A stretch of 64,000 nucleotides of DNA, taken from the NCBI RefSeq assembly GCF_002733955.1, contig NZ_NVXQ01000001.1, positions 372,001 to 436,000 on the forward strand, in the 5' to 3' direction. A program made the position numbers and the translations under genes. The notes below the pieces were generated by a model. That model was not told where the DNA came from, did not search any database, and saw only the letters and a program-made list of their open reading frames with translations. Source of the DNA: Hoeflea sp. (GTDB lineage: Bacteria > Pseudomonadota > Alphaproteobacteria > Rhizobiales > Rhizobiaceae). This document shows positions 10,132 through 18,605 of the stretch, in pieces (position 1 is the first letter of the stretch; each line of letters starts with the position of its first letter).

Positions 10132-11220
10132 ATGCAGAGAAGAAAATTCCTGAAGGCCGGCGTCGCCGGAGCAGCCGCAGCTGCAACACTTGCAACACCG
10201 GCCATCGCACAGGACAAGCGCCAGTGGAAGATGGTCACCGCCTGGCCGAAGAACCTGCCCGGCCCGGGTGTTGCTGCCCAGCTTCTGGCTGACCGCATCA
10301 CCACGCTGTCGGGCGGCCGCATCGAGGTCAAGCTCTATGCCGCCGGTGAAATCGTCCCCGGTCCCGGTGTGTTCGACGCCGTCTCCGAGGGCACAGCCGA
10401 ACTCTACCATGCCGTTCCCGCCTATTGGGGCTCCAAGTCCAAGGGCATCCTGCTGTTCGGCTCCCAGCCTTTCGGCCTGCGCGCCGACGAGCAGTTCGGC
10501 TGGATGCAGCACGGTGGTGGCCAGGCGCTCTACGACGAGATGTATGGCCGCTTCGGCGTCAAGCCGTTCCTGTGCGGCAATTCGGGTCCGCAGTGGGCCG
10601 GCTGGTTCCGCAACGAGATCAATTCGGTCGAGGATCTCAAGGGGCTGAAATTCCGCACCACCGGTCTCGCTTCCGAGATGGCCACCAAGATGGGCATGGC
10701 CGCCGAAGCCATGGGCGGGCCACCGATGTTCCAGGCGCTGCAGACCGGCGCACTCGATGCCGGCGAGTTCATCGGACCGTGGACCGACTCCGCGCTCGGC
10801 TTCTACCAGGTCGCCAAGAACTACTACTGGCCCGGCGTCGGCGAGCCGTCTTCGGCCGAAGAATGCGGCGTCAATGCCAAGGCCTATGAGGAACTGCCTG
10901 CAGATCTGCAGCAGGTCGTCTCGCTCGCCTGCGAAAGCCTCTACAACCCGGTCTGGACCGAATACACCACCAAGCATGCTCAATCATTGAAGACACTTGT
11001 CTCCGAGCATGGCGTCAATGTCCGCAAGCTGCCTGACGATGTCATCGTCGCCATGGGCAAGGCGGCCGAAGAGGTTGTTGACGAGTTGCGCCAGAACGAT
11101 GATGAGCTGGTCAAGCGCATCACCGAAAGCTACATTTCCTACCGCGATCTGGTGGGCGGCTACATGACCTATGCCGACAACGGCCAGATGAACGCCCGCG
11201 CTTCCGTGATGGGCTACTGA
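10132..11220 (+). CDS. TRAP transporter solute-binding protein, Tat-exported, linked to hut
   Basis: Periplasmic DctP-type receptor of a TRAP importer. The 362-residue protein opens with a twin-arginine signal (MQRRKFLKAG, then an alanine-rich core and a PAIAQ cleavage region), so it is probably exported folded by Tat. The mature part has the DctP fold with WFRNEINSVEDLKGLKFR around residue 160, the segment that normally carries the carboxylate-binding arginine. It starts 37 bp after hutU on the same strand with GAGAGGA upstream and no visible terminator between, so it is probably transcribed with hut. Histidine, urocanate or another imidazole acid is the inferred ligand; the sequence does not prove it. 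Confidence 0.88.
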   Translation: MQRRKFLKAGVAGAAAAATLATPAIAQDKRQWKMVTAWPKNLPGPGVAAQLLADRITTLSGGRIEVKLYAAGEIVPGPGVFDAVSEGTAELYHAVPAYWGSKSKGILLFGSQPFGLRADEQFGWMQHGGGQALYDEMYGRFGVKPFLCGNSGPQWAGWFRNEINSVEDLKGLKFRTTGLASEMATKMGMAAEAMGGPPMFQALQTGALDAGEFIGPWTDSALGFYQVAKNYYWPGVGEPSSAEECGVNAKAYEELPADLQQVVSLACESLYNPVWTEYTTKHAQSLKTLVSEHGVNVRKLPDDVIVAMGKAAEEVVDELRQNDDELVKRITESYISYRDLVGGYMTYADNGQMNARASVMGY

Positions 11221-11233
11221 CGGCGAAATTCCG

Positions 11234-11261
11234 TCCGGCGCGGGGTGATTCTCGCGCCGGA
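11234..11261 (+). other. Intercistronic hairpin after the TRAP binding-protein gene
   Basis: TCCGGCGCG at 11234-11242 and CGCGCCGGA at 11253-11261 form a perfect 9-bp stem with a 10-base loop. It sits between the binding-protein stop and the small permease. It could protect the upstream transcript or cut read-through; no T-run follows. Confidence 0.6.
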
Positions 11262-11286
11262 TACTTTACCCACAAGAGGGACTGGC

Positions 11287-11799
11287 ATGCAGCGTCTGGC
11301 CGATATTCTCGACGGCATCAGCCGGGCCACGGCAAGCGTGATCCGCTGGCTGGCTCTGTTGATGGTGCTGGTGCAGTTCGCCATCGTGGTGGGGCGCTAC
11401 GTCTTTGGCGTCAACATCATCGCCGTACAGGAAAGCGTGCTCTATATGCATGCGACGCTGTTCATGCTGGGCGCCGCCTACACGCTGCTGGTCGACAAGC
11501 ATGTCCGCGTCGACGTGTTCTATGCCAAGGCGAGCGAGGCCACCCGCCGCCGCATCGACATTTTCGGACACCTTTTCCTGCTGATCCCGTCGATGCTGGT
11601 GCTGCTCTACTGGTCCTGGCCGTCGGTGCGCAATTCCTGGAAAATTCTCGAAGGCCCGATTTCGGTCGGCGGCATCGAAGCCGTGTTCCTGCTCAAATCG
11701 CTGATCCCCGCCTTCTGCATCCTTCTGGTGCTGCAATCGCTTTCATTGTTGATCCGGCTGCTTTTGCCTGACACTGCCGCGCCAAGGGCCGACGCATGA
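11287..11799 (+). CDS. TRAP transporter small permease (DctQ)
   Basis: Four-helix inner-membrane subunit that pairs with the large permease. The ATG at 11287 is preferred over the GTG at 11245 because AGAGGG lies seven bases before it and the GTG lies in the loop of the intercistronic hairpin. This gives 170 residues with hydrophobic segments near 16-38, 48-70, 95-115 and 130-155, and the family-type GRYVFGVNIIAVQE around residue 34. Its stop overlaps the start of the large permease by four bases. Confidence 0.85.
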   Translation: MQRLADILDGISRATASVIRWLALLMVLVQFAIVVGRYVFGVNIIAVQESVLYMHATLFMLGAAYTLLVDKHVRVDVFYAKASEATRRRIDIFGHLFLLIPSMLVLLYWSWPSVRNSWKILEGPISVGGIEAVFLLKSLIPAFCILLVLQSLSLLIRLLLPDTAAPRADA

Positions 11800-13346
11800 G
11801 CCAGTATCTCGATCTCGTCATGTTCGCCGCCCTGATGGGCGCCATTCTGCTCGGCTTCCCGGTCTCCTTTTCAATCGCCGGTGTGGCGATAGTTTTTGCC
11901 TATCTCGGCTGGGCGCTGGGCGCGATGGACATCACGCTGATGGGCGCCACCGGACAGCGCGTCTTCGGTCTGATTTCCAACCAGGTGCTGATCGCCATTC
12001 CGCTGTTCGTGCTGATGGGGGCGGTGCTGGAGAAGAGCCGCATTGCCGAGGAGCTGCTCGACACCACGGGCCGGCTGTTCGGGCAATTGCGCGGCGGGCT
12101 TGGCATTTCCGTGGTGCTGGTCGGTGCGCTGCTTGCCGCCTCCACCGGCATTGTCGGCGCCACCGTTGTTGCTATGGGCATGATCGCACTGCCCACCATG
12201 CTGCGCTCGGGCTATGATCCGCGCGTTGCCTCCGGCATTGTCTGCACCGCCGGCACTCTGGGCCAGATCATCCCGCCCTCGACGCTGCTGATCATTCTCG
12301 CCGACGTCATGTCCAATGCCTATCAGCAGGCGCAGTACGAGCAGGGCAAGTTCTCCGTCGAGGCGCTGTCGGTCGGTCAGTTCTTCGCCGCGGCAATCGT
12401 TCCCGGGCTGACGCTGGTGCTGCTCTACCTGATCTATATCCTGCTTCGCGGCCTGATCCGTCCGAACGACATGCCGCCGGCCACGCTCGATACGCCAAAG
12501 CCCGACCGGCGCGAGGTCGTTTCGGCCATCGTGCCGCCGGTGCTGCTGATCATCGCCGTTCTTGGCGCCATCCTCGGCGGCGTCGCCACCCCCACCGAAG
12601 CCGCTTCCGTCGGCGCAATCGGCGCACTGCTGATGGCTGGCATCAGAACCGGCACCAATCCGAAGATCATCCTCGGCGGGGCTGCAGCGCTGATCGCACT
12701 GGGCGTGCTTGCCGGTCTGTTTCCGGTGCGGCTGCAGCGCAACGATCTGGGTGCCGTGTCGCTGACGGCAGGCGGGTTTTACATTGTCCTCACCATCATC
12801 GGCGCGGTGGCGATCCTGGCGGCCCTGCGCGGAACCCTGCGCACCCGCACCCTGCATGCGGCGGTCGATTCAACACTGACCATGACCGCCATGATCTTCG
12901 CCACCATTTTGGCGGCGGGCATGTTCTCGCTGGTCTTCATCGGGCTTGGTGGTGAGGAGCGCGTGGCGCATATTCTGGCCAGCATGCCCGGCGGTCCGAT
13001 GGGCGCGCTGCTGTTTTGCATGGCCTTCGTCTTCGTGCTCGGTTTCTTCCTCGATTTCGTCGAGATCTCGGTAATCGTGCTGCCCTTGATCGCACCGCCG
13101 CTGATCATGATGGGGCATGACCCGATCTGGCTCGGCGTGCTGCTTGCCATCAACCTGCAGACCAGCTTCCTGACGCCACCCTTCGGCTTCTCGCTGTTCT
13201 ACCTGCGCGGTGCTGCGCCACCCGAAGTCACCACCGGCCAGATCTATGCCGGCGTGGTGCCGTTCATCGGGCTGCAGATCATCGGCATCTCGCTGGTCTG
13301 GCTGTTGCCGCAACTGGCCACCTGGCTTCCAGACGTGATTTTCTAG
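11796..13346 (+). CDS. TRAP transporter large permease (DctM)
   Basis: Ion-coupled translocation subunit of the hut-linked TRAP importer. At 516 residues it is longer than the usual 425-residue DctM. The extra length lies in the middle, where additional hydrophobic segments (about residues 285-345) follow the conserved ATPTEAASVGA motif. The N-terminal half has the family motifs FPVSFSIAGVA, GGLGISVVLVGALLAASTGIVGA and GTLGQIIPPSTLLI. The C-terminal half has QTSFLTPPFGFSLFYLRG (around residue 450). Long DctM variants of this kind exist. Nothing marks it as broken. Confidence 0.9.
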   Translation: MSQYLDLVMFAALMGAILLGFPVSFSIAGVAIVFAYLGWALGAMDITLMGATGQRVFGLISNQVLIAIPLFVLMGAVLEKSRIAEELLDTTGRLFGQLRGGLGISVVLVGALLAASTGIVGATVVAMGMIALPTMLRSGYDPRVASGIVCTAGTLGQIIPPSTLLIILADVMSNAYQQAQYEQGKFSVEALSVGQFFAAAIVPGLTLVLLYLIYILLRGLIRPNDMPPATLDTPKPDRREVVSAIVPPVLLIIAVLGAILGGVATPTEAASVGAIGALLMAGIRTGTNPKIILGGAAALIALGVLAGLFPVRLQRNDLGAVSLTAGGFYIVLTIIGAVAILAALRGTLRTRTLHAAVDSTLTMTAMIFATILAAGMFSLVFIGLGGEERVAHILASMPGGPMGALLFCMAFVFVLGFFLDFVEISVIVLPLIAPPLIMMGHDPIWLGVLLAINLQTSFLTPPFGFSLFYLRGAAPPEVTTGQIYAGVVPFIGLQIIGISLVWLLPQLATWLPDVIF

Positions 13347-13806
13347 CACCGGCCCCGCCGTCTGGTGCGCCGCGGCAGACTTCAGCCCATCCCTCCTGTC
13401 TTTCACTACACCCAAATTGTGGGATGATAGCGCTTGGGGCGCTGAGTCTTGAGCCGTATTTCATAGGAAAGAGCCGATTGACAGCCGAAGTCAAGCTATA
13501 TAGCTTTCAATTGTCCAACAAATAAAAAGCTGCTTGTGAACGGCATCGAAATCAGGATCATGGGGGAGGGCCGAGGGAGACGGCCCGGAATATCTGCATC
13601 TGAACAAACACTGGCGCGGCACGGAGGCTGGCGCAAGTGAAACCGGCAGAATGACCCGCATAGCGGTCACTTGGAGCCAGCTGATGCGATTGAATTACCG
13701 CCCGCCGGCGCTGGGAGGCACCTGTCGGGCATATCGGGAGAAGATCGCCACAGGCAGTGGCATCTGGGAGGGTGCGGTCGCCGCACCATTAGGAGGAGAA
13801 AGCATA
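13347..13806 (+). other. 460-bp non-coding stretch upstream of the second TRAP operon
   Basis: No convincing gene. It holds TTGACA and a 14-bp palindrome (13478-13506) and a GGGCCG/CGGCCC hairpin with a seven-base loop at 13568-13586. It ends in a very strong ribosome site (AGGAGGAG) just before the ATG at 13807. The 300 bases between palindrome and start would make an unusually long leader. I compared it with cobalamin and guanidine riboswitches and could not make either fit. Confidence 0.5.
13478..13506 (+). promoter_or_regulatory. TTGACA element with adjacent perfect palindrome
   Basis: TTGACA at 13478-13483 is followed nine bases later by AAGCTATATAGCTT (13493-13506), a perfect 14-bp palindrome with an AT-rich centre. 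It would cover the spacer and -10 region of a promoter reading toward the TRAP operon. The binding protein is unknown; a GntR- or LacI-type dimer would fit this symmetry. Confidence 0.4.
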
Positions 13807-14841
13807 ATGAACAAGGGAACCGTCCTTTCCACAGCCTTCATTTGGCTGGCGTCATTGACCATGATCGCAGCGACATCGACGACCGCGCTGTCGCAGGAAT
13901 TCAATTTGCGCATGCAGACGCATTACGCGCCGGAAACCGTTTCGGGCAAGCTGGCCCAGGGCTTCATCGACAATGTCGAAACCATGTCCGGTGGCCGGGT
14001 CAAGATCGAGATGTTCTGGTCATCCGCCGTGGTCGCGACCGTTGAAGGCTTCGATGCTGCCGCAACCGGCATCATCGATGGCGAGATGCATGGTGGCGCC
14101 TATCAGACCGGCAAGAACCCGGCCTTCCAGTTCGTCGGCGACCCGATGGGCGGCTATGACAACCCCTATGAGCTCTACAGCTTCTTCTACAATGGCGGTG
14201 GCCGTGAAGCGGCGAACGAACTTTACGAAGCCTACAACATGCACCTGGTCGGCTGGTGGGCCGGTGGCCAGGAAGCCATGTCGTCCTCCAAGCCGTTGCG
14301 TGGCCCGGAAGACTTGAAGGACTGGAAGTTCCGTTCGCCTCCTGGTCTTGAGACCGAGATTTTCGCCGAACTCGGCGCATCGCCGATCGTGATGGATTTC
14401 ACTGAAATCTTCACCGCTCTGGAAACCGGCATCATCGACGGCGCCGACGCATCAAGCCTGGCCAACAATGTCGGGCTGGGGCTTTACGACATCGTCAAGC
14501 ATGCAACGTTCCCCGGCTTCCACTCGATGCCGGTTGACCACGTGACCTTCAATCTCGATGTCTGGAACAGCTTCCCTGACGATATCAAGGCAATCATCGA
14601 CACGGCAACGCAGGCCTTGGCCCTGCAGACCACAATGACCTTCGATATCGCCAACCTTGAAGCGGCCACCAAGCTCAAGAGCGAAGGCGTGACCCTCTAC
14701 GACTGGAGCCCGGAAGACCGCGCCTCGTTCCGCGCCGGCGCCATGCGTGCCTGGGATGGTTGGGCGGAGAAGACACCTGAAGCCAAGGCGCTTGTGGAAG
14801 CCCATCATGACTTCCTGCGTCGTACCGGCAAGATCGAGTAG
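13807..14841 (+). CDS. TRAP transporter solute-binding protein (DctP family)
   Basis: Periplasmic receptor of a second TRAP importer, 344 residues. It has a Sec signal (residues 1-30, ending TTALSQ) and a DctP fold with ALETGIIDGADASS (around residue 205) and EDLKDWKFRSPPGLETEIF (around 172), where the conserved carboxylate-binding arginine is expected. The ATG at 13807 follows AGGAGGAG. The same frame is open back to 13651 but that stretch is the untranslated leader. The ligand is not evident; the genes for the two permeases follow directly. Confidence 0.87.
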   Translation: MNKGTVLSTAFIWLASLTMIAATSTTALSQEFNLRMQTHYAPETVSGKLAQGFIDNVETMSGGRVKIEMFWSSAVVATVEGFDAAATGIIDGEMHGGAYQTGKNPAFQFVGDPMGGYDNPYELYSFFYNGGGREAANELYEAYNMHLVGWWAGGQEAMSSSKPLRGPEDLKDWKFRSPPGLETEIFAELGASPIVMDFTEIFTALETGIIDGADASSLANNVGLGLYDIVKHATFPGFHSMPVDHVTFNLDVWNSFPDDIKAIIDTATQALALQTTMTFDIANLEAATKLKSEGVTLYDWSPEDRASFRAGAMRAWDGWAEKTPEAKALVEAHHDFLRRTGKIE

Positions 14842-14871
14842 TCTGTACAAGGCGCTTTCAAATGACGAGAG

Positions 14872-14892
14872 GCGGGCTCCATCGGAGCCCGC
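14872..14892 (+). other. Intercistronic hairpin after the TRAP binding-protein gene
   Basis: GCGGGCTCC (14872-14880) and GGAGCCCGC (14884-14892) make a perfect 9-bp stem with a three-base loop, followed by TTGTTC. It lies between the binding-protein stop and the small permease and may act as a partial terminator or an mRNA-stabilising end. Confidence 0.65.
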
Positions 14893-14934
14893 TTGTTCGC
14901 CTCAGGCATTGAAAACAGGGCAGAGGTCTCAAGC

Positions 14935-15747
14935 ATGAAAGATCGCGGGGAAAGCGTGTGGTTGGGTCCGCTTCGCCAGCCTATGCGCAAGCTGATGATT
15001 GCCAGCATCATTGCGACTGGAGCCCTGGCGCTCTTCCTGATAGCCGGCACCTTGTTTTTCGGCACCGGCATCGGCCTGAAACAGTTTCTGTCACCCGGCG
15101 AGACGACGTCTGTTGCCATCACCATGATCGCAGGCACCATCGCCTTGCTGTCGGCCAGCATTTACCTCTCCGACACGCGCGGCATGATCGAATCGAAATC
15201 AGAAGGTTTTTTCGACGTTGTCAGCCTGATTTGCTCACGCCTGTCGATGATTGCAACGGCCCTGATCGTGCTTGTGATGTTCTACGAGGTGGTCTCGCGC
15301 TACGTCTTCACCAAGCCAACGCTGTGGGCCAATGAGCTGTCGCTCTGGATCGCGGGGTTCGTCTTCCTGCTTGCCGGGCTCTACGCCATGCAGCAGCGGA
15401 GCCACATCCGGATCTATGTGGTCTATGACCTGTTCCCGCGTTGGCTGCAAAAGCTGTCCGATGTCGTGTCGGTGCTTCTGATCTGGGCCTTTACCTTCAT
15501 GCTGATCTGGGGTGGCTACAATGAATCCCGCGACAAGATCCTGCGCTGGGAAACATTCGGCACTGCCTGGGATCCGCCGATCCCGGCCACCATCAAGCCC
15601 GCCATTCTGTTCATCATCCTTCTTGTCGCGATCCAGGCGCTTTCCAACCTGATTGCCGACTGGAACAAGATGCCGGAACACCATTCGCCCATGGATGAAA
15701 TCGACGAGAGCGAAATCGAAATCATTCGCCGCAGCATCAAGGACTAG
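14935..15747 (+). CDS. TRAP transporter small permease, long form with extra N-terminal helices
   Basis: DctQ-type subunit of 270 residues, about 100 more than a plain DctQ. Residues 20-85 add two hydrophobic segments before the usual four-helix domain, which begins near residue 100 and carries FYEVVSRYVFTKPTLWANEL (around 117-136), the standard DctQ motif. The start at 14935 is supported by AGAGG upstream; the open frame extends to 14893 without a better site. The large permease begins four bases after the stop. Confidence 0.82.
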   Translation: MKDRGESVWLGPLRQPMRKLMIASIIATGALALFLIAGTLFFGTGIGLKQFLSPGETTSVAITMIAGTIALLSASIYLSDTRGMIESKSEGFFDVVSLICSRLSMIATALIVLVMFYEVVSRYVFTKPTLWANELSLWIAGFVFLLAGLYAMQQRSHIRIYVVYDLFPRWLQKLSDVVSVLLIWAFTFMLIWGGYNESRDKILRWETFGTAWDPPIPATIKPAILFIILLVAIQALSNLIADWNKMPEHHSPMDEIDESEIEIIRRSIKD

Positions 15748-15751
15748 TTGG

Positions 15752-17350
15752 ATGGATATTGGCACACTTTCGCTGTTGCTGTTGATTGGTCTTTTCGTGC
15801 TCCTGGCAATGGGCATGCCGTTGGGCTTTGCCTCCGCTGCGCTGGCTGGTGCGGTGCTGCTGATGAAGTTCGGGCCGGATCTGTTGTTCAGGGATTTCGG
15901 GCGCGGCCCGTTTGCGGTCCTTGGCCAGGCGATCTATCGCCAGATGACCAATTACGTGCTGATATCAGTGCCGCTGTTCATCTTCATGGCCGCCTTGCTC
16001 GAGCGAAGTGGCATTGCCAAGGACATGTATTCGTCACTCAATGTCTGGCTTTCGCGGACCCGCGGCGGTATCGCCATCGTCACCTCGGTGATGGCGGTGA
16101 TCATGGCCGCCATGTCCGGCATCATTGGTGGTGAAGTCGTGTTGCTGGGCTTGATTGCCCTGCCGCAGATGTTGCGCCTGGGCTACAACCAGAACCTGGC
16201 CATTGGCACCATCTGTGCCAGCGGATCGCTGGGAACCATGATCCCGCCCTCGATCGTCCTCATTTTCTATGGCCTCATCACCGAAACCTCGATCAAGGCG
16301 CTGTTTACGGCCTCCTTCCTGCCCGGCTTGATGCTGGCGTCGTTCTTCATCATCTACATCGTCATCCGCACCCAGTTGAACCCCGAACAGGCGCCGCTTC
16401 CCGAACCTGATCCTGATGATCCCGAGGGCCGCGAGAAGCTGGCCTTGTTTGGCGCCTTTCTCACGATCATGGTGATGGGCGCTACGGCCTTGCTGCTTGT
16501 AAGGGCCGTGTTCCAGACCGTCACCGGCGGCAATGCGGTGCTGGAAGGCGTTGATCCGATCCCGCTCGGCATGGTGACACACATTCCCTATTTTCTCGGA
16601 ATTCTTGTCGCCGGGGCCCTGGCGCTCCAGTTCGGTTTCGGCCGTGAACGGGTCTTGACCGGCTGGGCCATGGGCAAGGGACTGGTAGCCCCGATCGTTG
16701 TCATCGGTGTCGTGCTCGGGTCGATCTATGGCGGTATTACCGGCATCACCGAAGCCGCCGCAATGGGTGTCATTGCGGTGTTTCTGATCAGCCTTGCCCG
16801 CGGTGAGATGAGCTTTGACGTGGTCTGGGATTCACTGATGCGGACGATGAAATCGACCGGCACGATCATCTGGGTCACGATCGGCGCTGCAGCCCTTGCC
16901 GCGGCCTATACTCTGGTCGGCGGACCGACCTATGTCGCCAACCTGATCATCGGTGCCGAATTGCCGACGATGGGCGTCATCCTGCTGATGATGCTGATCT
17001 TCCTCATCATGGGCATGTTCATGGACTGGGTTGGCATCGTGCTCTTGATCATGCCGGTGTTTCTGCCCATCGTGCAGCGCCTGCCGGTGGAGGAAATCGG
17101 CTTTCTAGGTTCGATCGATCCGAAATATGTGGCGATCTGGTTTGGCGTGGTATTCTGCATGAACATGCAGGTGTCGTTCCTGTCCCCGCCTTTCGGACCG
17201 GCGGCGTTTTACCTCAAGTCGGTGGCGCCGGCCCACATCACCCTGATCGACATTTTCCGCGGTTTCCTGCCCTTCATCGGCCTGCAACTGCTGGCATTGG
17301 CGACCTTGCTGGTGTTCCCGCAGATCGTCACGGTATTCATCGCCGGCTGA
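15752..17350 (+). CDS. TRAP transporter large permease (DctM), long form
   Basis: Translocation subunit of 532 residues for the second TRAP importer. Family motifs include GMPLGFASAALAGAV near the start, TRGGIAIVTSVMAVIMAAMS (around 95), GSLGTMIPPSIVLI, GGITGITEAAAMGV (around 330) and MNMQVSFLSPPFGPAAFYL (around 470). Like the hut-linked DctM it has an extended middle with extra hydrophobic segments. The ATG at 15752 follows the DctQ stop directly. The gene ends three bases from the convergent DUF1989 gene. Confidence 0.9.
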   Translation: MDIGTLSLLLLIGLFVLLAMGMPLGFASAALAGAVLLMKFGPDLLFRDFGRGPFAVLGQAIYRQMTNYVLISVPLFIFMAALLERSGIAKDMYSSLNVWLSRTRGGIAIVTSVMAVIMAAMSGIIGGEVVLLGLIALPQMLRLGYNQNLAIGTICASGSLGTMIPPSIVLIFYGLITETSIKALFTASFLPGLMLASFFIIYIVIRTQLNPEQAPLPEPDPDDPEGREKLALFGAFLTIMVMGATALLLVRAVFQTVTGGNAVLEGVDPIPLGMVTHIPYFLGILVAGALALQFGFGRERVLTGWAMGKGLVAPIVVIGVVLGSIYGGITGITEAAAMGVIAVFLISLARGEMSFDVVWDSLMRTMKSTGTIIWVTIGAAALAAAYTLVGGPTYVANLIIGAELPTMGVILLMMLIFLIMGMFMDWVGIVLLIMPVFLPIVQRLPVEEIGFLGSIDPKYVAIWFGVVFCMNMQVSFLSPPFGPAAFYLKSVAPAHITLIDIFRGFLPFIGLQLLALATLLVFPQIVTVFIAG

Positions 17351-17353
17351 TTT

Positions 17354-17944
17354 TCAGGCGGCATCCTCGATCCGGTAGTCGATCGGCTTGTAGCGGAAAT
17401 TGTTCGACTGTCCGGCGGAGCAGGCGGTCATGGCGACGATCAGGTCCATTTCGGCCCGGAACACGGTCTTCTGTCCCGGCTTGCTCTTCGGCGGCAGCAC
17501 CTTGATCTCGCCGCTGTCGCTGTCGACCGCCACATGCATGAACACGTTGAATGCGATCGGGATTGCGTCCGGTCCAATGCCATAGGGCGCCAACGCATTT
17601 TCCAGATTTCCCTGGCAACCATGATGCGGGTCCTTGTCCCCATAGATGATGCTGAACGTGTCGCGCGAGCACGGGGTCAGGCTGAAGTCGTGCCGGCCCA
17701 CTTCGTCCTCGACGATCCTGAGCATCGGCACCGACCGGTTCGAGTACAGGATGTCACCTGTGGTCAGGAACATCCGCCCGGCATAGTCGATCGAACGGCC
17801 GGAGGAGAGGTACTCGCGTGTATCGTCCTTGTTGTAGGCAACGAGATCGGAGACTTGTTCGCCTTCCGGATCGACAACCGTCAGCAGCTGGCCTTTCTTC
17901 AATTCGAACGCTGTGCCGCTGCGAGGGGGAATGCGATTGGTCAT
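17354..17944 (-). CDS. DUF1989 / urea carboxylase-associated family protein
   Basis: A 196-residue cytoplasmic protein of the family found beside urea/guanidine carboxylases. Two characterised members form carboxyguanidine deiminase (CgdAB), so a role in a guanidino or amidino compound is a reasonable inference. Family landmarks are GEQVSDLVAYNKDD (around residue 28), a cysteine- and histidine-rich centre with TPCSRD and HHGCQGNLENAL (around 90-118), FNVFMHVAVD (around 132) and the late MTACSAGQSNN (around 173). Its start lies one base after the stop of the YqcI/YcgG gene, so the two are one transcript. No urea carboxylase, allophanate hydrolase or guanidine carboxylase gene is in the window, which is unusual for the family. 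Confidence 0.85.
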   Translation of the reverse strand: MTNRIPPRSGTAFELKKGQLLTVVDPEGEQVSDLVAYNKDDTREYLSSGRSIDYAGRMFLTTGDILYSNRSVPMLRIVEDEVGRHDFSLTPCSRDTFSIIYGDKDPHHGCQGNLENALAPYGIGPDAIPIAFNVFMHVAVDSDSGEIKVLPPKSKPGQKTVFRAEMDLIVAMTACSAGQSNNFRYKPIDYRIEDAA

Positions 17945-17945
17945 C

Positions 17946-18605
17946 TCAGGCTACTTCCTTGTGTGCAAAAGGGCATTTCCATTCGGGATCGACCGCGCGT
18001 CCGCTGTATTGACGGGCCTCCGAGGCTTCGCCGTGGTCATTGAGCATGGGGTTGATACTGCCGGCCAATGCCTCATCGCGCTTGCGGATAATCTCTTTCA
18101 TCTTGTCGAAGCGGCCATCGGCGCGCAGCTTCTCGAACTGCAGATGCGAATTGAACACCAGAGCCGGTTTTTCGAAACGCCGTGCCGGACGCGACGCGTT
18201 GGGGTGCAGGCCGATTACAAAGAACGGTTCGCCGCCAATCGAGAGCGAGAAGTGAGGCGACTGCGGATCGGGGTCAACAGCCTCGTTCCAGGACTGGCCA
18301 CTGACAACGTCAAGATTGTGCAGGCACTGCAGCCGGTTCCACAACGCTTTCTCGAAAGCCTCTTCATCAAGCCCGTCGGGCCCATCGAAAATTACCACGA
18401 ACGAGCGCACGATCGGGCTCTGATGGTCGAGCTTGTCGCTGAAATCACGAAGCGCCCGGTGGATCTCCACATCGTCGGTTGCGCTGTCGATCTTGCCGAC
18501 CGGCAGCACCGAGAGGGCATCACGGGCCAGCGCGGATTTTGCGCCGACACAGGGAAACTCGGCGTTCTGGATAAATTGCTGAAACGACTTGGAAATGTCG
18601 GTCAT
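17946..18605 (-). CDS. YqcI/YcgG family protein (GntA-like heme N-hydroxylase family)
   Basis: A 219-residue protein of PF08892. The characterised relative GntA is a heme-dependent enzyme that N-hydroxylates a guanidino compound in guanitoxin synthesis. Family marks visible are FPCVGAKSAL near residue 20, PFFVIGLHPNASRPARRF (around 127-144), LVFNSHLQFEKLR, GSINPMLNDHGEASEARQYS (around 185-204) and the terminal CPF. Start ATG 18605 is my choice; a GTG at 18620 is possible because neither has an ideal ribosome site. It leads the DUF1989 gene with a one-base gap. Substrate and reaction in this organism are unknown; oxidation of a guanidino or amino group is an inference from the family. Confidence 0.78.
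   Translation of the reverse strand: MTDISKSFQQFIQNAEFPCVGAKSALARDALSVLPVGKIDSATDDVEIHRALRDFSDKLDHQSPIVRSFVVIFDGPDGLDEEAFEKALWNRLQCLHNLDVVSGQSWNEAVDPDPQSPHFSLSIGGEPFFVIGLHPNASRPARRFEKPALVFNSHLQFEKLRADGRFDKMKEIIRKRDEALAGSINPMLNDHGEASEARQYSGRAVDPEWKCPFAHKEVA

Noticed and set aside
13600-13800. Possible cobalamin or guanidine riboswitch (pieces such as GTGAAACCGGCAG and GCAGTGGCATC).
   Set aside because: The conserved boxes are neither complete nor in the right order, and the ACGR loops of guanidine switches are absent.
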